Source: Gordionus sp. m RMFG-2023
Taxonomy: Eukaryota; Nematomorpha; Gordioida; Chordodea; Parachordodidae
DNA length: 64,000 nucleotides
Reading direction: 5' to 3'
Assembly (NCBI RefSeq): GCF_954871325.1
Contig: NC_088775.1
Span: 60,737,561 to 60,801,560 of the forward strand
The notes beneath the pieces were generated by a model. That model saw only the letters and a program-made list of their open reading frames with translations. It ran no database searches and was not told the origin of the DNA. The position numbers and the translations under genes were made by a program. Positions 37,218 to 49,900 of this stretch are shown here, one piece after another. Within the stretch, counting starts at the first letter, position 1, and each line of letters begins with the position of its first letter.

Positions 37218-37640
37218 ATGGAATTGCAGGAAATTATTCACAGCTATAACTCCTTTGCTTTTCAATTTCTGAGAGTAGCTTCTATGATCACTAATGGCTT
37301 TCCTAACATATCCTTAAACCTAAGATCTACTTCAAGTTTTGGCATACGTTATCGCAATAATCCTACCTCATCTGAAATAGCAGTATTATTATCTGGTGAT
37401 GGTAGTGATCATATATCCCATAGAGATATCATCCCAAAAACTATAGCTGATCTTTTAAGATGTATTAACAAGATCCACTCTTCATACGATCCCTTGCAAT
37501 ATGTTCTTCTTTTTCGCAGAGGCTATATTGGATGCCACCCATCTATTCATTAAAGAAACTCAAATATATTACCTTCAGAGTACTATGCCTATCGCTTTAT
37601 GGTCAGGCCACCAAAGACTTCCAGCTATTGATTTTCGTAA
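37218..37640 (+). mobile_element. Helitron Rep/helicase fragment
   Basis: The plus strand encodes LMELQEIIHSYNSFAFQFLR, then TSSEIAVLLSGDGSDHISHR with DII, then HSSYDPLQYVLLFRRG. This is the conserved order before the Rep domain of Helitron proteins, where HPSYDPLQYPLLFPRGEDGW is typical. Further family-like sequence, PSEYYAYRFMVRP (usual form REYYAYRLMVR), follows near 37575-37615 in another frame. The helicase and Rep catalytic motifs are absent, so this is a short broken piece. Confidence 0.75.
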
Positions 37641-37862
37641 ACTTACTATGGTTTTGTTGGCCCAAAATTTGGTCTGTCAATATCATCCTAATATTGTTTT
37701 CTAATTACCTATATCTGTGCGCTCGTATCATAATCAAATTCAATTGGTACTCCGTTTATCCTAACGGATATCTTAGCACTGTTTCTACGAATTTGGGAGA
37801 TTTTGTTAATTGAATCAGATGATTAATTATCATTTTTATTTAAAACATGCAGTTTATGTTTC

Positions 37863-38526
37863 TTACAGTATTTTACAAAGTGCACTACCTTTTGGCAATT
37901 CTAACATTTTACCCTTGATGCAAAAAATTGGAATGAGGTGAGTACTTCCACATCGTGAACAGTCACTGTTCTTAGCCATATCAATGTTTTTCAATTCTAT
38001 TATCTCTGTACTTAAAATTGTTATTAATATTATTATTGTAATAATTAAAATTTCCTTTTTCTTTAATATCATGTGGGTACTTTTGATTAAAAGGATTTCC
38101 TTGTTTATTCTCAAATTGCTTCTTAGCCCTTTTTTACCATCATATTTGTAACTTCATTCTGAGCTCTTTCCATTGCCAAAACCATATTTAAAACTTGTTA
38201 AGCTCACCCTTTATCCCAGGTCATTAATTTCATCTGGAAATCTGGCGCGAATATCTTTCTCCAATGCAGCCCATTTTAATTCCAACCACCATCTGATCCC
38301 TCAATCTCCCATCAAGGTCAGATTCGAACTTACACTCTTGTGCTAATCTTTTAAGCCCACCTGCAAACTCTACAACTGCTTCGCTTTCCCCTCTTTCTAT
38401 TTGAACAAACATAATCCTAGAACTAAACAAAGTTGAAGTGGGTTTAAACACTGCCTTGCCAATTTCAACTATTTCATCATGATTAAGTTCCTTTAAGATT
38501 CTTGGAAATAACCTCATCTCTGCCAA
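37863..38526 (-). mobile_element. Fossil LTR retrotransposon gag fragment (Ty3/Gypsy-type)
   Basis: The minus strand holds part of a gag-like region with the ERGESEAVVEFAGGLKRLAQ and LDGRLRDQMVVGI pattern typical of Ty3/Gypsy gag proteins, followed by a zinc-knuckle-like CSRCGSTH. No protease, reverse transcriptase, integrase or long terminal repeats were recognised. It is a broken, apparently old remnant. Confidence 0.65.
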
Positions 38527-38559
38527 ATTAATAATCCCAATGAATGTAAATAATATTTT

Positions 38560-40240
38560 TTTTTAGGTTTCTTTATTTAATAATATCCCTCTCATCTCTA
38601 ACACATCATCTCTATATTCAATATAGTCTTAAACATTGTTTTGTTTATCAAAATTATCAAATTTTACTTGAGTTATATTAATTGATTCAGAATTGTTTTT
38701 ACTTGATCATCATATTCGCTTCACTTAAAATATACATTTCACCACTCATATTAATTAAAATGTTTGATTCATGACTTTTCCCAATTACAGTAGTTGGTTT
38801 TTCCTCTTCGTCGCCATTAAAGTAATATTTATTGTGTAATCATTAATAATCATCATAATATAATGCAAATATAATGTAATATAATTATCTAAAAATATCA
38901 GCAATTTGGATTTATTACAAGATTCGTCAAATTGGTTATTTTTCTTAACAAGAGTATTAATTTCACGGATTTATATCCCATCCGGTTTAATCAGATAACT
39001 TCCCATTTTTTCCTTAAAAATGGTTTCACAGTTTCGATACTGCCTATATTTATTCCAGAATTGAGGAAATATTTGAGTTGTAACACAATTTTATAAAGTG
39101 TAGACTTTGTATCCTTAATTTTTTTTATTGGTGTAAAAACTGTTTCATCTTATGGTCAGAGTAGTTTAAATCATCTTCATCTGAATAAATATGTAAAATT
39201 GATATAATATTCTTTATAAAATAAATGATAATATTAGAGATTGATACAATATTAATTAGATTAACAATCTTGGCTGAAAATTTAACAACGAAAATTTAAA
39301 ATAAAAGAAGAAATTTGGTGATTGATCTGACTTAAAAACTCGGCTTAAATTATTTTTAAACACGTTTTTTCCATATTTTTAAGAAAAAATTTAAAGTAAC
39401 GAGCAACGTACTCAAAAAAAAGAAACGCGTCACCGTTACCTCTAGAAGAAGGTAACGAATGGCATTCCTTTTCTTCGAATTAGGTAACGCCGTTACTTTT
39501 AAAATTGAAAATAGACTTCGCTTAAATTAGTAGCAAGCTGCCGGTATTGCTATTTTTTTCTAAGTAGAGAGCTTAAGCTACCACTATGAAAACTGAAAAA
39601 ATAAGCGCGTTATTTTAACAACACTGGTATATACTTATTTTATTTTTTCATTTTCTAAATTTTAATCTATTTTTCATTATAAATTTTTTAAATTTTAATA
39701 ATCTTATTAACAGTGAGAATAAATGCTTAAAATATTTATCTAAAAATAATATTTTTTAGTATCTAAACCAGTACGAACCGACAATGTTATAAAAGAACAT
39801 CTATCTGGAAGGATACTATTTAATTCAAATTTAGAAATTCCAAAAATTTTCAACCTTATCTTTTTGTTTATTAAAAATTTCAAGATAACTGAAATTTCTA
39901 GTTAAATGATGATAACATTTTTATCATAATTTTCCTTAAATATTTTAAATTTTTAAGATAAGTTTGCAACTACATAAATCCGTGATCATTAGCTTATCGG
40001 TAAGCCGGATTTTTGAAATCGATGAAACAAATATTTGTAGATGTAAATATAATAGAGGAAGAATATTAGTGGCGCAAAAGAGCTGCGTAGTAGGGGGTAT
40101 TTGTAGAGAAACAAAAGCTATTTCCTTAGAAGAGATCTCCTATAGAAATCAGAGTATCCTTTTGGATGTTATGAGAAGGAATCTTTTACTAGATATATTT
40201 AATTCGTTTAAAATTTTGTTTATTTTATAAGAACCACCAT
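38560..40240. other. Non-coding with a hAT-like patch at 39390-39640
   Basis: Bases 39390-39640 contain repeated GTAACG words (AAGTAACGAGCAACGTACTC; GGTAACGCCGTTACTTTTAA), the style of Ac-like hAT ends and related to those at 19065-20330. The rest is AT-rich with no recognised gene. Confidence 0.4.
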
Positions 40241-40260
40241 AACAACAGATAGATGGGCTG

Positions 40261-40350
40261 GGTATACCAAATTAGAAAATAATGGATATATCCATTATAA
40301 AGTTTTGGTATACCAAATTAGTAAATAATGGATATATCCATTATAAAGTT
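40261..40350 (+). repeat. Tandem duplication, 2 x 46 bp
   Basis: The unit GGTATACCAAATTAG(A/T)AAAT followed by AATGGATATATCCATTATAA appears twice. Each copy contains the palindrome AATGGATATATCCATT. Confidence 0.9.
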
Positions 40351-40611
40351 AAATATTAAATATAATATAAATTTATATTATTTTTTAGATTAATCAGTCA
40401 AAATTTTGTGGAACCGATTAATAGAAGCATAAATATCCAGTCCATAGAGCGTCTTTGGCGCGAACGACCTCTAAACAAAATATGTTAAATCTGGAAGGTC
40501 TCAGTTTATAGAAGATTAGATAGCAACATATATTTATTTTAAGAGGCGAGAAAAAATAATCGAATGAATATCTTTAAAAATATTTTAGAATATATTTTTC
40601 AGACTTGCATA

Positions 40612-41985
40612 CAGGGTTGGGCAGTATCGCGGATATTTGTATCTCTTATTAAATTTTGGAAAGTATCTTATATCCAGTATCTAAGATACATATTATTTAA
40701 AAGTATTTGTATCTTAACCAACTTTGTATTTAAAAAGATACAGATACTTTAAAAAAATTTATATTTGTTAATTTAAATAGTATTAAAATTTAAAATGATA
40801 TTGTTTTAAAATATAAATGAAAAATTTAATCAGAAGTTAGATATTGGTAATGTATGTTATACGACGTTGGTCGTCATATAGCAATTTGCTAACAATTAGA
40901 ACTACCATATTTTATTTGAATCGTTTTATATCCGTCTATTAAAGAAAATAGAATATCATGTTTATCTTCGTCTTAAGATGATTCTCCAACCAAAAAATAT
41001 AACTATAAATTTAAATTAAGTATTTTAAATGGGAAATTTTTTCAAGTACTTCAACATGATCATAATAAAATTACTACAGAATCTAAAGAATGCCACAAAT
41101 TTATAAGTGGTTCTGCGGACTCGTCATCAAATTTTGTCAAGCATCTAAAAGTATAATATATAATTATATAATAAATCACATTTATAATCATATTCATTAT
41201 CATTTCATATTCCATATATATCTGTTGCTAAATTTAGAAGTATTTTTAAATAAATTTTTATATTATTGATTGATAATGAAATTAAAATGATATTAAAAAA
41301 TCTATGAAAAGAATAAGAAAACTAATATTGATAAAAAAGAGGTTGTTAATTTGAATACTAGGCCAAAATATAATCCAAATTTTTGGGGCACCATTTTTAA
41401 ATGATAGATAGTACTTAGCAATATTTAATCCACCTTTCATATGTATTTTTTATAATTTTTACATATATGCTTAAAATATAATTTTCTTTATAAAATTAAT
41501 TAAAATAAATATTTATTAAATATAACACACTATTACCCTCCTCTGCCCCCGTTGAACGATTATTTAGCTTTGCTAATATGGTTAACAAACCAAATCGTCA
41601 AACATTGAACGATAAATTATTTCAAAAATTAATAATATTAAAAAACAATGCTGAGCTGATATATTAATATACTAATTATATAATTATTAAAATAAATATC
41701 GCATTATCTTATATAATAAATTTGTTATTTTCTACAATTTATTTTCAAATTTTTTATAAATTTATATTATAGATAAGAAAATAAAGCTTTATACATTTTG
41801 ATTTTGACTATTTAAAGTTTTTTAAAAAAAGTATCTTGTATTTTAGATACTTTTTTTAAAAAAAAGTTACATGTATCTTGTATCTTATTGAAATTTTTTC
41901 AAAGTATCTAGTATCTGGTATCTTAAATACAAAATCTTATAAAGTATCTGTATCCGATACAATTTTCTGAAAATTTGCCCAACCC
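40612..41985 (+). mobile_element. hAT derivative with BED finger and hATC remnants (1.4 kb)
   Basis: The ends are CAGGGTTGGGCA and, at the right, TTGCCCAACCC. The flanks share TTGCATA at 40605-40611 and 41986-41992 (an eighth base fits only if the boundary shifts). Subterminal GATACAGATACTTT-type repeats are inverted between ends. On the plus strand near 41015-41152 the reading ESKECHKFISGSADSSSNF with VKHLK matches a BED zinc finger. Near 41535-41665, PVERLFSFANMVNKPNRQ-like sequence ending LILKNNAELIY matches the C-terminal hAT dimerisation block. The catalytic core between them is absent. Confidence 0.8.
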
Positions 41986-41992
41986 TTGCATA

Positions 41993-43309
41993 GGTACCAT
42001 TTGCATGGCCCGTATTTTTTTTTAAAAAAAAGTATTCAGCCCGATCCGAGTTAAAAATATTTTACATTTATTTTTAAATTTTATAGCCAATAATAGCGGT
42101 GTAAAAATTCTGTTTTAAAATTATTTAAAAAAATATTTTAGACCGGCCCGGGTATTTAAAAAAAAAATTTCTCAATCCGGCCTGATATATTTAAAGATAT
42201 TATAATATGGACTGCAGGCCTATGCTAAATATTGGAAAAAAAGCTTATAAGAAATGATATAAGTGACCATTGAGGAAAATAATCTTTAAATTATATTTCA
42301 TAAAAATATGCAATCTATCAGAAAAACAATTGGAAAAGGTATCTAAGTGTAAATTTCTAAATTATTCTATAACAATATTGGTAACAAATCTGAAAATAGT
42401 TAAAGAACTCATATTCTGGTATCTACAACAATATTGGTATTATAAATCTGCAAGTCTTTATAATCCTTAAAGATTTTTTACTCGATTGCCACGCCCTTTA
42501 TTTAAATTTTTTACAAAAAATGGCTATTTATAACATTAGATTAAAAAATATGTGTATAAATTAACAACCAATAATTTTCGATAATAAAAATATCATTCAA
42601 CAAAAAAAATATTTAAAAAATAATATGTGTAAAAATTAACAACCATGTTTTTTAATAATAAAAATATCATTCAACTTAAAAAAAATAATAAATAAAATTA
42701 ACCAATCCTATGACAAGTAAATATAATAAAAAATAACCAATGGTAATTATGGCTCACACACCATAATCTTACCTTACCTGATTTTTTCCTTTTATTTATT
42801 TTAAATATTAAGCAATATTAAATGATTCCCTCATGTATATTTTTTTTTAACGTAAGAAAAATAATAGTAAATTTTTAAAGTACTAAAAACAATATTAATT
42901 TTTTTAACATTAAAAATATTAGTAATTTTTTAACGGAAAGATGGCTTAAAATATATTAATGATAAATTTATAAATTTTGCAGTATGTTATTAGTTAGACA
43001 ACACTTATGCAATACTCGGTTAATTTTTTTTTTCTAAATCAAACCCAATTTATCTTTTGTAGGGGGAGTGGCGCTGGTATATAATTATTTTTCCCCACTA
43101 TACTTTAATCATATCTTGATATCTTGAAGAATACTCTCTTTTCAGATTTCTTTAGCAATAAATTATACAAATTTACAACATACTATTGCATTATTACATT
43201 ATAATATAAATAAGGAACATGAGGAAACCCAAGTTGTAAAATCAGTTCATTTTTTTTACAGCTACATATAATCAAGGTTGGTTAATTATTTTTTATTATT
43301 GTAACAATG
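41993..43309. other. Non-coding downstream of Wnt
   Basis: A repeat patch at 42000-42200 has inverted GGCCCG and CCGGCC words in A/T-rich DNA and may be a worn MITE. At 42530-42700 a segment with ATTAACAACCA and AATAAAAATATCATTCAACA is repeated imperfectly, about 100 bp apart. On the minus strand an AATAAA lies at 43297-43292, only 13 bases past the Wnt stop; it may or may not be used. Confidence 0.45.
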
Positions 43310-46300
43310 TTATTTACAAATGTATCTAGTTTCTATGGATGTGCACGTTTGACATTTTACGTAACAGCACCATACGAATTTACAATGACAACGTTCCGAT
43401 TTAATAATGCTTTCTTCTAAGTGGCCTCTACCGCAACATATATTATCACAATTGTCAGTTCCGGTAGAGGTTAAATTACATTCTCTTCCTCTCGTGCCAA
43501 AAATGCCTGAATGAGGGTCCGGATCACAATAGTTTGGAGATTTGTCCAAATGAACCAATTCGTTTTCTTTGATAGGTAGCTCACATTCGCTTTTAGGTTT
43601 TCTGCGCAGTGATAGAATATTTGAGTCAATATCAATTTCGTTGGGTATAATAACATTTTCTTCATTATTCATTGGTAACAAATAATTTAAGGATCGGGAT
43701 ATGCGATTAGTGATCATTAATTTAGGGGCAACTCTGACTGACTCTCTGTACTTATTCTTAATATGGGCTCCGATAATAGAAAATGGTGACATATTGAGCC
43801 AGCAAGTCTTTAGTTCGCAAGAACCGGATACTCCATGACATCTGCATTGTTTTCGTATCATATCTTTTATAACCTTTTTTTTAAAAAAATAAACATATAT
43901 TCAATTTAAATGGATTCTTTTTCCTCTCCGCAATTTCATTTACTTTTCTCCCCATTTGATTATTATGCAGATTAACCATATGTCTTACGATAAGCTTGTT
44001 CGGTCTTTTGTATGGAAATGTAAAAATTGGGGTCGATTCATTGATGGAAATGCGAAAAACTTTATAATCATTTGAATTGCTTATTAATATCGATTGTGAC
44101 AAATTTTTAAAGCTTTGAAATTTAATGGCTTTGCTTTTATCGGAGTCAATCACCGAAGGGCCAAAATATTTTAAAAGCATTTTTAATTGATCCCGATCTG
44201 GAGCGTCTACAAATTCTTTCGAGAATTGTATTCCGTAGTCAATGTTATCACTACACCCGCCCCATTTCCATTCAGATTTTCCCATGAGCTCATCATCATC
44301 TTTATATACACCATTTTAATAATTGATATTTATTACTACTATTTAGTTTAATTTCTAAGGATATAACATTTCTATTACTTAATTATTTTCATAATATTGA
44401 GGGGGGGGGGAATATTGCCATGTAGTTAAAGGAACTAAGAGGGATAAGGGAATGTTTCAAAGAAACACTTGTAATTCCCTTTTAGGATTACAATTTGAGT
44501 TTTTTGTTTGAGGGTAAGTAACTCGTTTTTAACCCCCGTCCTTATTGAAATTTTCCTACCCAATTGATTAAAAATAATTTAAGGGATTAGGAACTGGAGT
44601 TTCCAAAACACTAAAGATTAGAGAGATAAAAATAAAAGATTTCAAGATAGACATATATTTATTGCATTCTTTAATTTCTTGAAGTTCCGAGAGGTCAGAG
44701 TTTCTATTGGCGGGAAATGGGCAACATATGACACTCCCCAGACAGGTCTTTTTCCGCCGAGCCAAGATATCATGCCATCGGGACGCTTACCATTATGACA
44801 ATATTAAGTAATTCCATAATGGGGATGGGCAAAAATTTAAATTAATAAACCTGGAACATGTAAATTTTTGAATTCAAGAAAATTATTAAATATTATTATA
44901 CTTTAGAATAAAAATTAAACTACCTAAAGAACAAACATTGTAGAATTCAAGATATTATTTTCAATCTTAACAATCTAAAAAATACATTTCAACCCTATAT
45001 ATGTCCTAGGATCTGGAGGAATTCAGCGTGATCCGGTATCACTCCTAGGGTATGGATTAGCGCATATATTTCATTTTCATAGACTTGATTCTTCCGGAAT
45101 TGTATTCCAGTATGTGAGTATGTATCTTACTTTCCTTAGACAAGCCCTAAGATTTTCAACCAATTTTAATTCAAATCTATTTTTCCATAATAAAAATTAA
45201 TTCAAAATTTCATGGCAAATATGGCGGAATGCCATTCCGAATAAATGAGGTCTTTAAAAATAAAAATAACGCGTGCTATAAATAATCCAATTTTAAAGAT
45301 TCCTCCATATCCTAAAATTTTCCTATTTCTAATATACTCCAGAGTTTTGTAGAAGTCTAATTTTCAACCATGCCCGGGTTTGTGTTTTCTTGCCCAATCC
45401 GAATTTTAAATCATACAATTTTGAGGCCCGAATACCTCGAGCCGGCCTGTTTAGTTCTCCGATATATATTAAGAAACGCGTTTTTTTAGGTTGTTGAAAG
45501 TTTTTTTAAAATTATTTAATTTTATTAAGGTAACGCATAAGGTTTCTTAAAAAACTCAAATGTGAATTTAAACTACATGCAAAATAAATATATGAGACCT
45601 CTTAAGTCAAAGGTATTTTCTTCGTTTTTAGAGAGGGTTTTACATGTACAATCCGTTAAATTACCGGAGGAGCAGGATTGAGTTACCGCGTGCACAACGG
45701 CTGCGGAAGCTGCTGCATAAATGAACGCAGATTCTTTTGTTCCTAAAAAACATCAAATTATATATTTTTTAGAGTGTTTTCTTATTTAGAAATGGATAAT
45801 TTTTAATGGTTATTATATTTAAAATGAGTATTTTTTTTCTTATTTTTTATCTTTATACTAGCGAAGGTTACCCCCCCCCCCCCCACCCACCACTCATAAA
45901 TGACTTATTGGCAAAGTTTCCTTATAATGATTAGTTAGATAATATCAGTATATACTTATTTTCATTTTACAAATTTTAAGATTTTTTTGCCTATTATTTC
46001 AAAAAGTATAAAAACTTATTAGGATAGCCTAATTTGGATATAAATTTCAAAAAATTAACCCTTTTCCAACGTTTTACTGAGAATGTTGATAATTTTTATA
46101 TTGGCCTCGTTATCATATAATGGGAAATTAATATTCTGATAGTTATCATTAAATACGGCATTCTGTTCTGATTGAAGGTAAAAATGAGGATGCCTTAAAC
46201 CGACTCTTCTGATCCTTTTTTTGACTCCTTTGCTAGGTACATTTCTGCGTCCTTCCAATACTGGTGCTTGATAGATTTTATCAAAATAATTTTCATCCTT

Positions 46301-46938
46301 TTCCTCTAAATCACTCTCGATCCTCTTTTCTATAGCGGCGGTGCTGCAATTCCATCTTTCATTTCTAAATTGTTGCTGACATTCTGTCAAGGCCATCCGC
46401 GCTCCTTGAGTGACGCATGTTAAGCTTTCAGGATGGTTTTTGCAAACCTCAATTTGACTGTTCACTAATTGATTTCGGAAAGTTTGTCTGCAAGCTATTT
46501 CGTCTTGCGAGGGTTCAACTATTTTATTTGTGTTACCGGTATAACTCTCATCGGCTTTATCCTTGTTACTAATAACTTTCAATTTTTTATAAGTCATGGG
46601 CTTGTTAGTGCGTTCCTCAATTTTATGATAGGTGTCTGGATGTTTTTTAGGATGAGAATTTATTAGTTGTGGGAATTGGTAAGGCTTTCTACCTCGCTTT
46701 AATTTTATAGGCAAAGATATTTTATGGGATTTAGATGGAGGGTCGTAATTAACGAATTTATGTGGATTATACTTACCATCTTCCGATTTTCGATCTTCAT
46801 TATCGTCTCTACCATATCTTTTATTTTTATCGTTTAAATCTTGCTGAAGTTTGAAATTCACGGAATTTTCTACGTAAGATTGAGATCTTCCTTTGTCATA
46901 AAACGGCATAAAATTTTTGTATGATGATGCTGACATAC
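43310..46938 (-). CDS. Wnt: Wnt family secreted ligand (spliced, first exon missing)
   Basis: Four minus-strand exons, 46938-46060, 45742-45599, 44299-43944 and 43873-43310, join with matching phases to 646 residues and a stop. Wnt blocks appear in order: a Cys-rich start with [57 protein letters not shown] with [31 protein letters not shown], whose Ser is the lipid-modified residue in Wnts; and a C-terminal Cys-rich region with [24 protein letters not shown] and a final ICK. Wnts are secreted, lipid-modified ligands for Frizzled receptors. By eye the blocks are most like Wnt7, with features of Wnt5 and Wnt16, so the subfamily is open. No signal peptide is present: the exon at 46938 begins after an acceptor, so at least one 5' exon lies further upstream. 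The protein is much longer than the usual 350-400 residues because of an N-terminal extension and inserts between blocks. It is convergent with FNDC3. Confidence 0.92.
44300..45598. other. Wnt intron
   Basis: This 1.3 kb intron separates the CTCK- and EWKWGG-encoding exons. It contains a G10 run at 44401-44410 and a G/C-rich repeat patch at 45370-45450 (ATGCCCGGGTTTG; CTCGAGCCGGCCTG). An open stretch near 44770-44570 on the minus strand has no recognised motif and is not needed for the Wnt frame. Confidence 0.5.
46060..46938 (-). CDS. Wnt: Wnt exon with long basic extension
   Basis: This 879-bp exon runs from a TTTAG acceptor to an AAAAGG|GTTAAT donor. Its first 145 or so residues are Lys/Arg/Asn/Asp-rich (for example [13 protein letters not shown]) and have no Wnt counterpart. 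The conserved Wnt region begins near [17 protein letters not shown] and continues through [15 protein letters not shown] to RWNCST. A further insert of about 75 residues follows, containing [12 protein letters not shown], before the exon ends at LEKG and joins GTKESAF in the next exon. The RIRR motif fits a furin-type site, although cleavage there inside the Wnt domain would be unusual (inference). Confidence 0.85.
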
Positions 46939-49900
46939 CTAAATATCTTTTTTGTTTGTTTGTGTTAATTAAACATGTTTTTAATAATGATATTATTCTG
47001 ATGTGAAATTCGTATAAATTATTTAAATTTAATTATCTTCTTATATTTTAGGTTGACAATAGCATAACACCTCTATTTGATTACAATATAAATTTAGAAA
47101 TGTCGACCAAATAAAATAATCAATGGAGATAATATAGAAAAGAAATTTTGGCTCGTGTCCGGAATTTATATTTGGTCCAGATTTTTTCTTCGTAGGCCCG
47201 AGCCTGCACAGACCGAAATTTTTAATTCACAAATTAAAATGCATTTGAATAAAGGTAAATTACTAATCACTTGTTTTAATTACAGAGGAATTCTATTAAT
47301 TATCGTTTTATTTTGATTTAAGAGGTGAAAATAACATTTTATTTTAAAATTTTTTTATATACCCTACCCCAGCTCAATTTTTTTAATTGTTGATATCCCG
47401 ACCGGCCCTTGAAGATCTTTAGGTTTGAGCCGGGCTCAAATTTTTTAAAATCTATTAGCCTGGTTCATTATAAATATTCAGAAGATAAATAATAATAAAA
47501 AATTATAACAAAATTATTAATTCAAAAGATAATTAAGCAAAAAATGAGCTAATAAATTTTTAAAAAATATCCGTCCTAATTTTAGGAAATGTCAATCTCA
47601 GTATATATAAAATAGAATTTAATAAAATGTTTCTTAAAGGTTATTGAGATCTCGAGAACATGATTCTACAAATAAATCGTATTGTAAACAAATGCGTTAA
47701 AGCGAATAGGGAAGGTGAATTTTTACAGCAATATAACTACAATATGGATAATGTATTATATATATTTTTTTCTACCCTGGTGAATTATTAATAATTTTAT
47801 AAATTTCAAATGAAAATAAAATTATACCAATTTCATTGTTTCAAAATATGATGTGGAATGAATCTAAAGATACATTAACATAAAACATAATGTTTTTAGC
47901 AATGAATACATGAAAATGATTAAAGAAGAAAATTATATTTTAATTTTAATAATGGTTAATATAAAAATTATACATTTATTCCGTTTTCTTCTTATAATGA
48001 TGAATATAATTATGTACCTTTTTATAATAAATGTCATTGTAAAATTATTATTCCATTTTACATTTGGTCCCCCTCGTCTCTAAACAAACAAAACATAATA
48101 CCTATAAAATAAAACATATATGAAGATAAACCGATCCCCATATAAATTTATTCGCATCGTTAGACGAATTTTTTGAATATTTTTGTATTAATTATTTTAT
48201 ACCTCTCTCCAGTCTACTAATTTTTTTTTATTCAATCATCTTCATCCAAGGTAATAAACAAAAAAGGCTTATCCTTGCATAATAAGGTTGCCGTAGTAGG
48301 ACATGAAGACCCTGCACAAAAATATCCCTTGTCAAAAAGACAATGGACAAAAATAGGCTAAACGAAATCTTTAAAATATACATATAAAAGGTGAAATAAT
48401 AATAAAATAAAATTCAGAGGTTCCATAAAAATTAACAAGAAAAAGGGTCAATGATAGCTGGTCATTTTTATAAGTAAATTTTGCTGGTAAGGCAGCTATT
48501 GAGACAATAGTTCCAATTAACCCTAACATATCTCTACCCCCTTTTAACCCTAACCTCGCTCAAGAAGTTGGTTTCAAACTCCGTGGATCGAAGAAAAAAT
48601 ATTTTACTGAAAAAATTATGTAAGCCTTAAGATTTGGCAAATAGAAACTATCTCCTATTTATACATTATAATCTATTTATTTTTTAAAAAAGAGATATAT
48701 TTAAGAAAAATATTTCTTTAGCGAAACTAGTTCAATTCATATATTTCAATTTCAAAAGAAGAAATCTCAATTTCAAAAGAAGAAATCGAATAGTAGAACT
48801 AGTTTCTTTTAACAATTCAATATTTAAAATATGAGGGTTAACGTTTTAGAATTCATTCAATCGGATTAGATAATCAATTATTAATTTTAATTGCAAGAAG
48901 GAAACTTAGATAAATAATATTATTTATTCCTCCTTTATTCTTCTTTCTTTTCGTATTCACCTCGGTTAAATGAGGAGAGGAAAATTAAACTTGATAAAGG
49001 TCTGTAGGGCCGGACCAACTAAATTCGGATTGAACGGGGCAACTTGTGCAAAATATTTTTGCAGACCAGGCCAGAATTTCCCAAATTTTAAAATAAATAT
49101 ATGCAAATTTATACTTCTTCCTTTTCATAAAAATGTCATTTTTCAAATATTTAGGGCAACTTATTTGTATTATATAATATAGATAATCTTCTACAAATTT
49201 GTCTAACCTATCATCCTCTCCTAGATTCCTCTTTTTTTTTAAAGAATAAACCACGAACAAAAACATTTTTTCCCTCATTTCTTTTCATGTTATTTTAAAC
49301 CTGTTGCTAGCGAAGTGATCATTGATATATTATGAAAATAAAATATGAAGGGGAAAAAATCCAAAAAAAAATACCCACTTTAAAATTTAATTTAACCATA
49401 AGGTAAGATATTCATTTAACCTAATTTATTTAATCTACCTGTGTAATTTCTTTCTTAATATTTTTCATCTAACATATATAGTTAAATCCATACATTTCCA
49501 AATATTCAATTTTTAAAATAGATTTTCAATAATTTACCATTTATTATCATTTTCATTTAATGATCATTACATTCCTATACCCTTATTCTTACTGGGTTTT
49601 TTTTTCTTTTCAACCTTTAGAACAAACTAGCTACAAATTTATTCATAATATATATTAAATAATTATAATACCTAACTATGCAAAATAGAAATTAGCACGG
49701 CCCAGACATTTATTTTTTTTAGCCCAGCTTGTAATTTCATAAGGAAAAAATCATAAATTTGCATTGTTTAAAATTTTAAAAATTGCCAGCCCCAGTCCGG
49801 AAAATATATACAAGTTGTCCTGATATTTATTTTATGATCCATTACTTATTGAAATATGTTTTTTTTTTAATATTTTGCACTGATAGATAATAAATAACCT

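Noticed and set aside
44568-44780. An open minus-strand stretch between two Wnt exons, with Cys residues
   Set aside because: No Wnt motif fits and the flanking exons already join in phase (G + AT gives Asp), so including it would break the established frame.
43310-46938. Firm assignment to Wnt16 or Wnt5
   Set aside because: [10 protein letters not shown] and the GNLTDC block favour Wnt16 or Wnt7, NIDYG/KEFVDA recall Wnt5, and WKWGGCS, KSPNYC and the C terminus favour Wnt7; a tree is required, so only the family is called.
48985-49278. Minus-strand open frame starting MREKMFLFVVYS as a possible Wnt signal-peptide exon
   Set aside because: The hydrophobic stretch is short and followed by charged residues, there is no suitable phase-1 donor that I could defend, and the rest overlaps a repeat patch.
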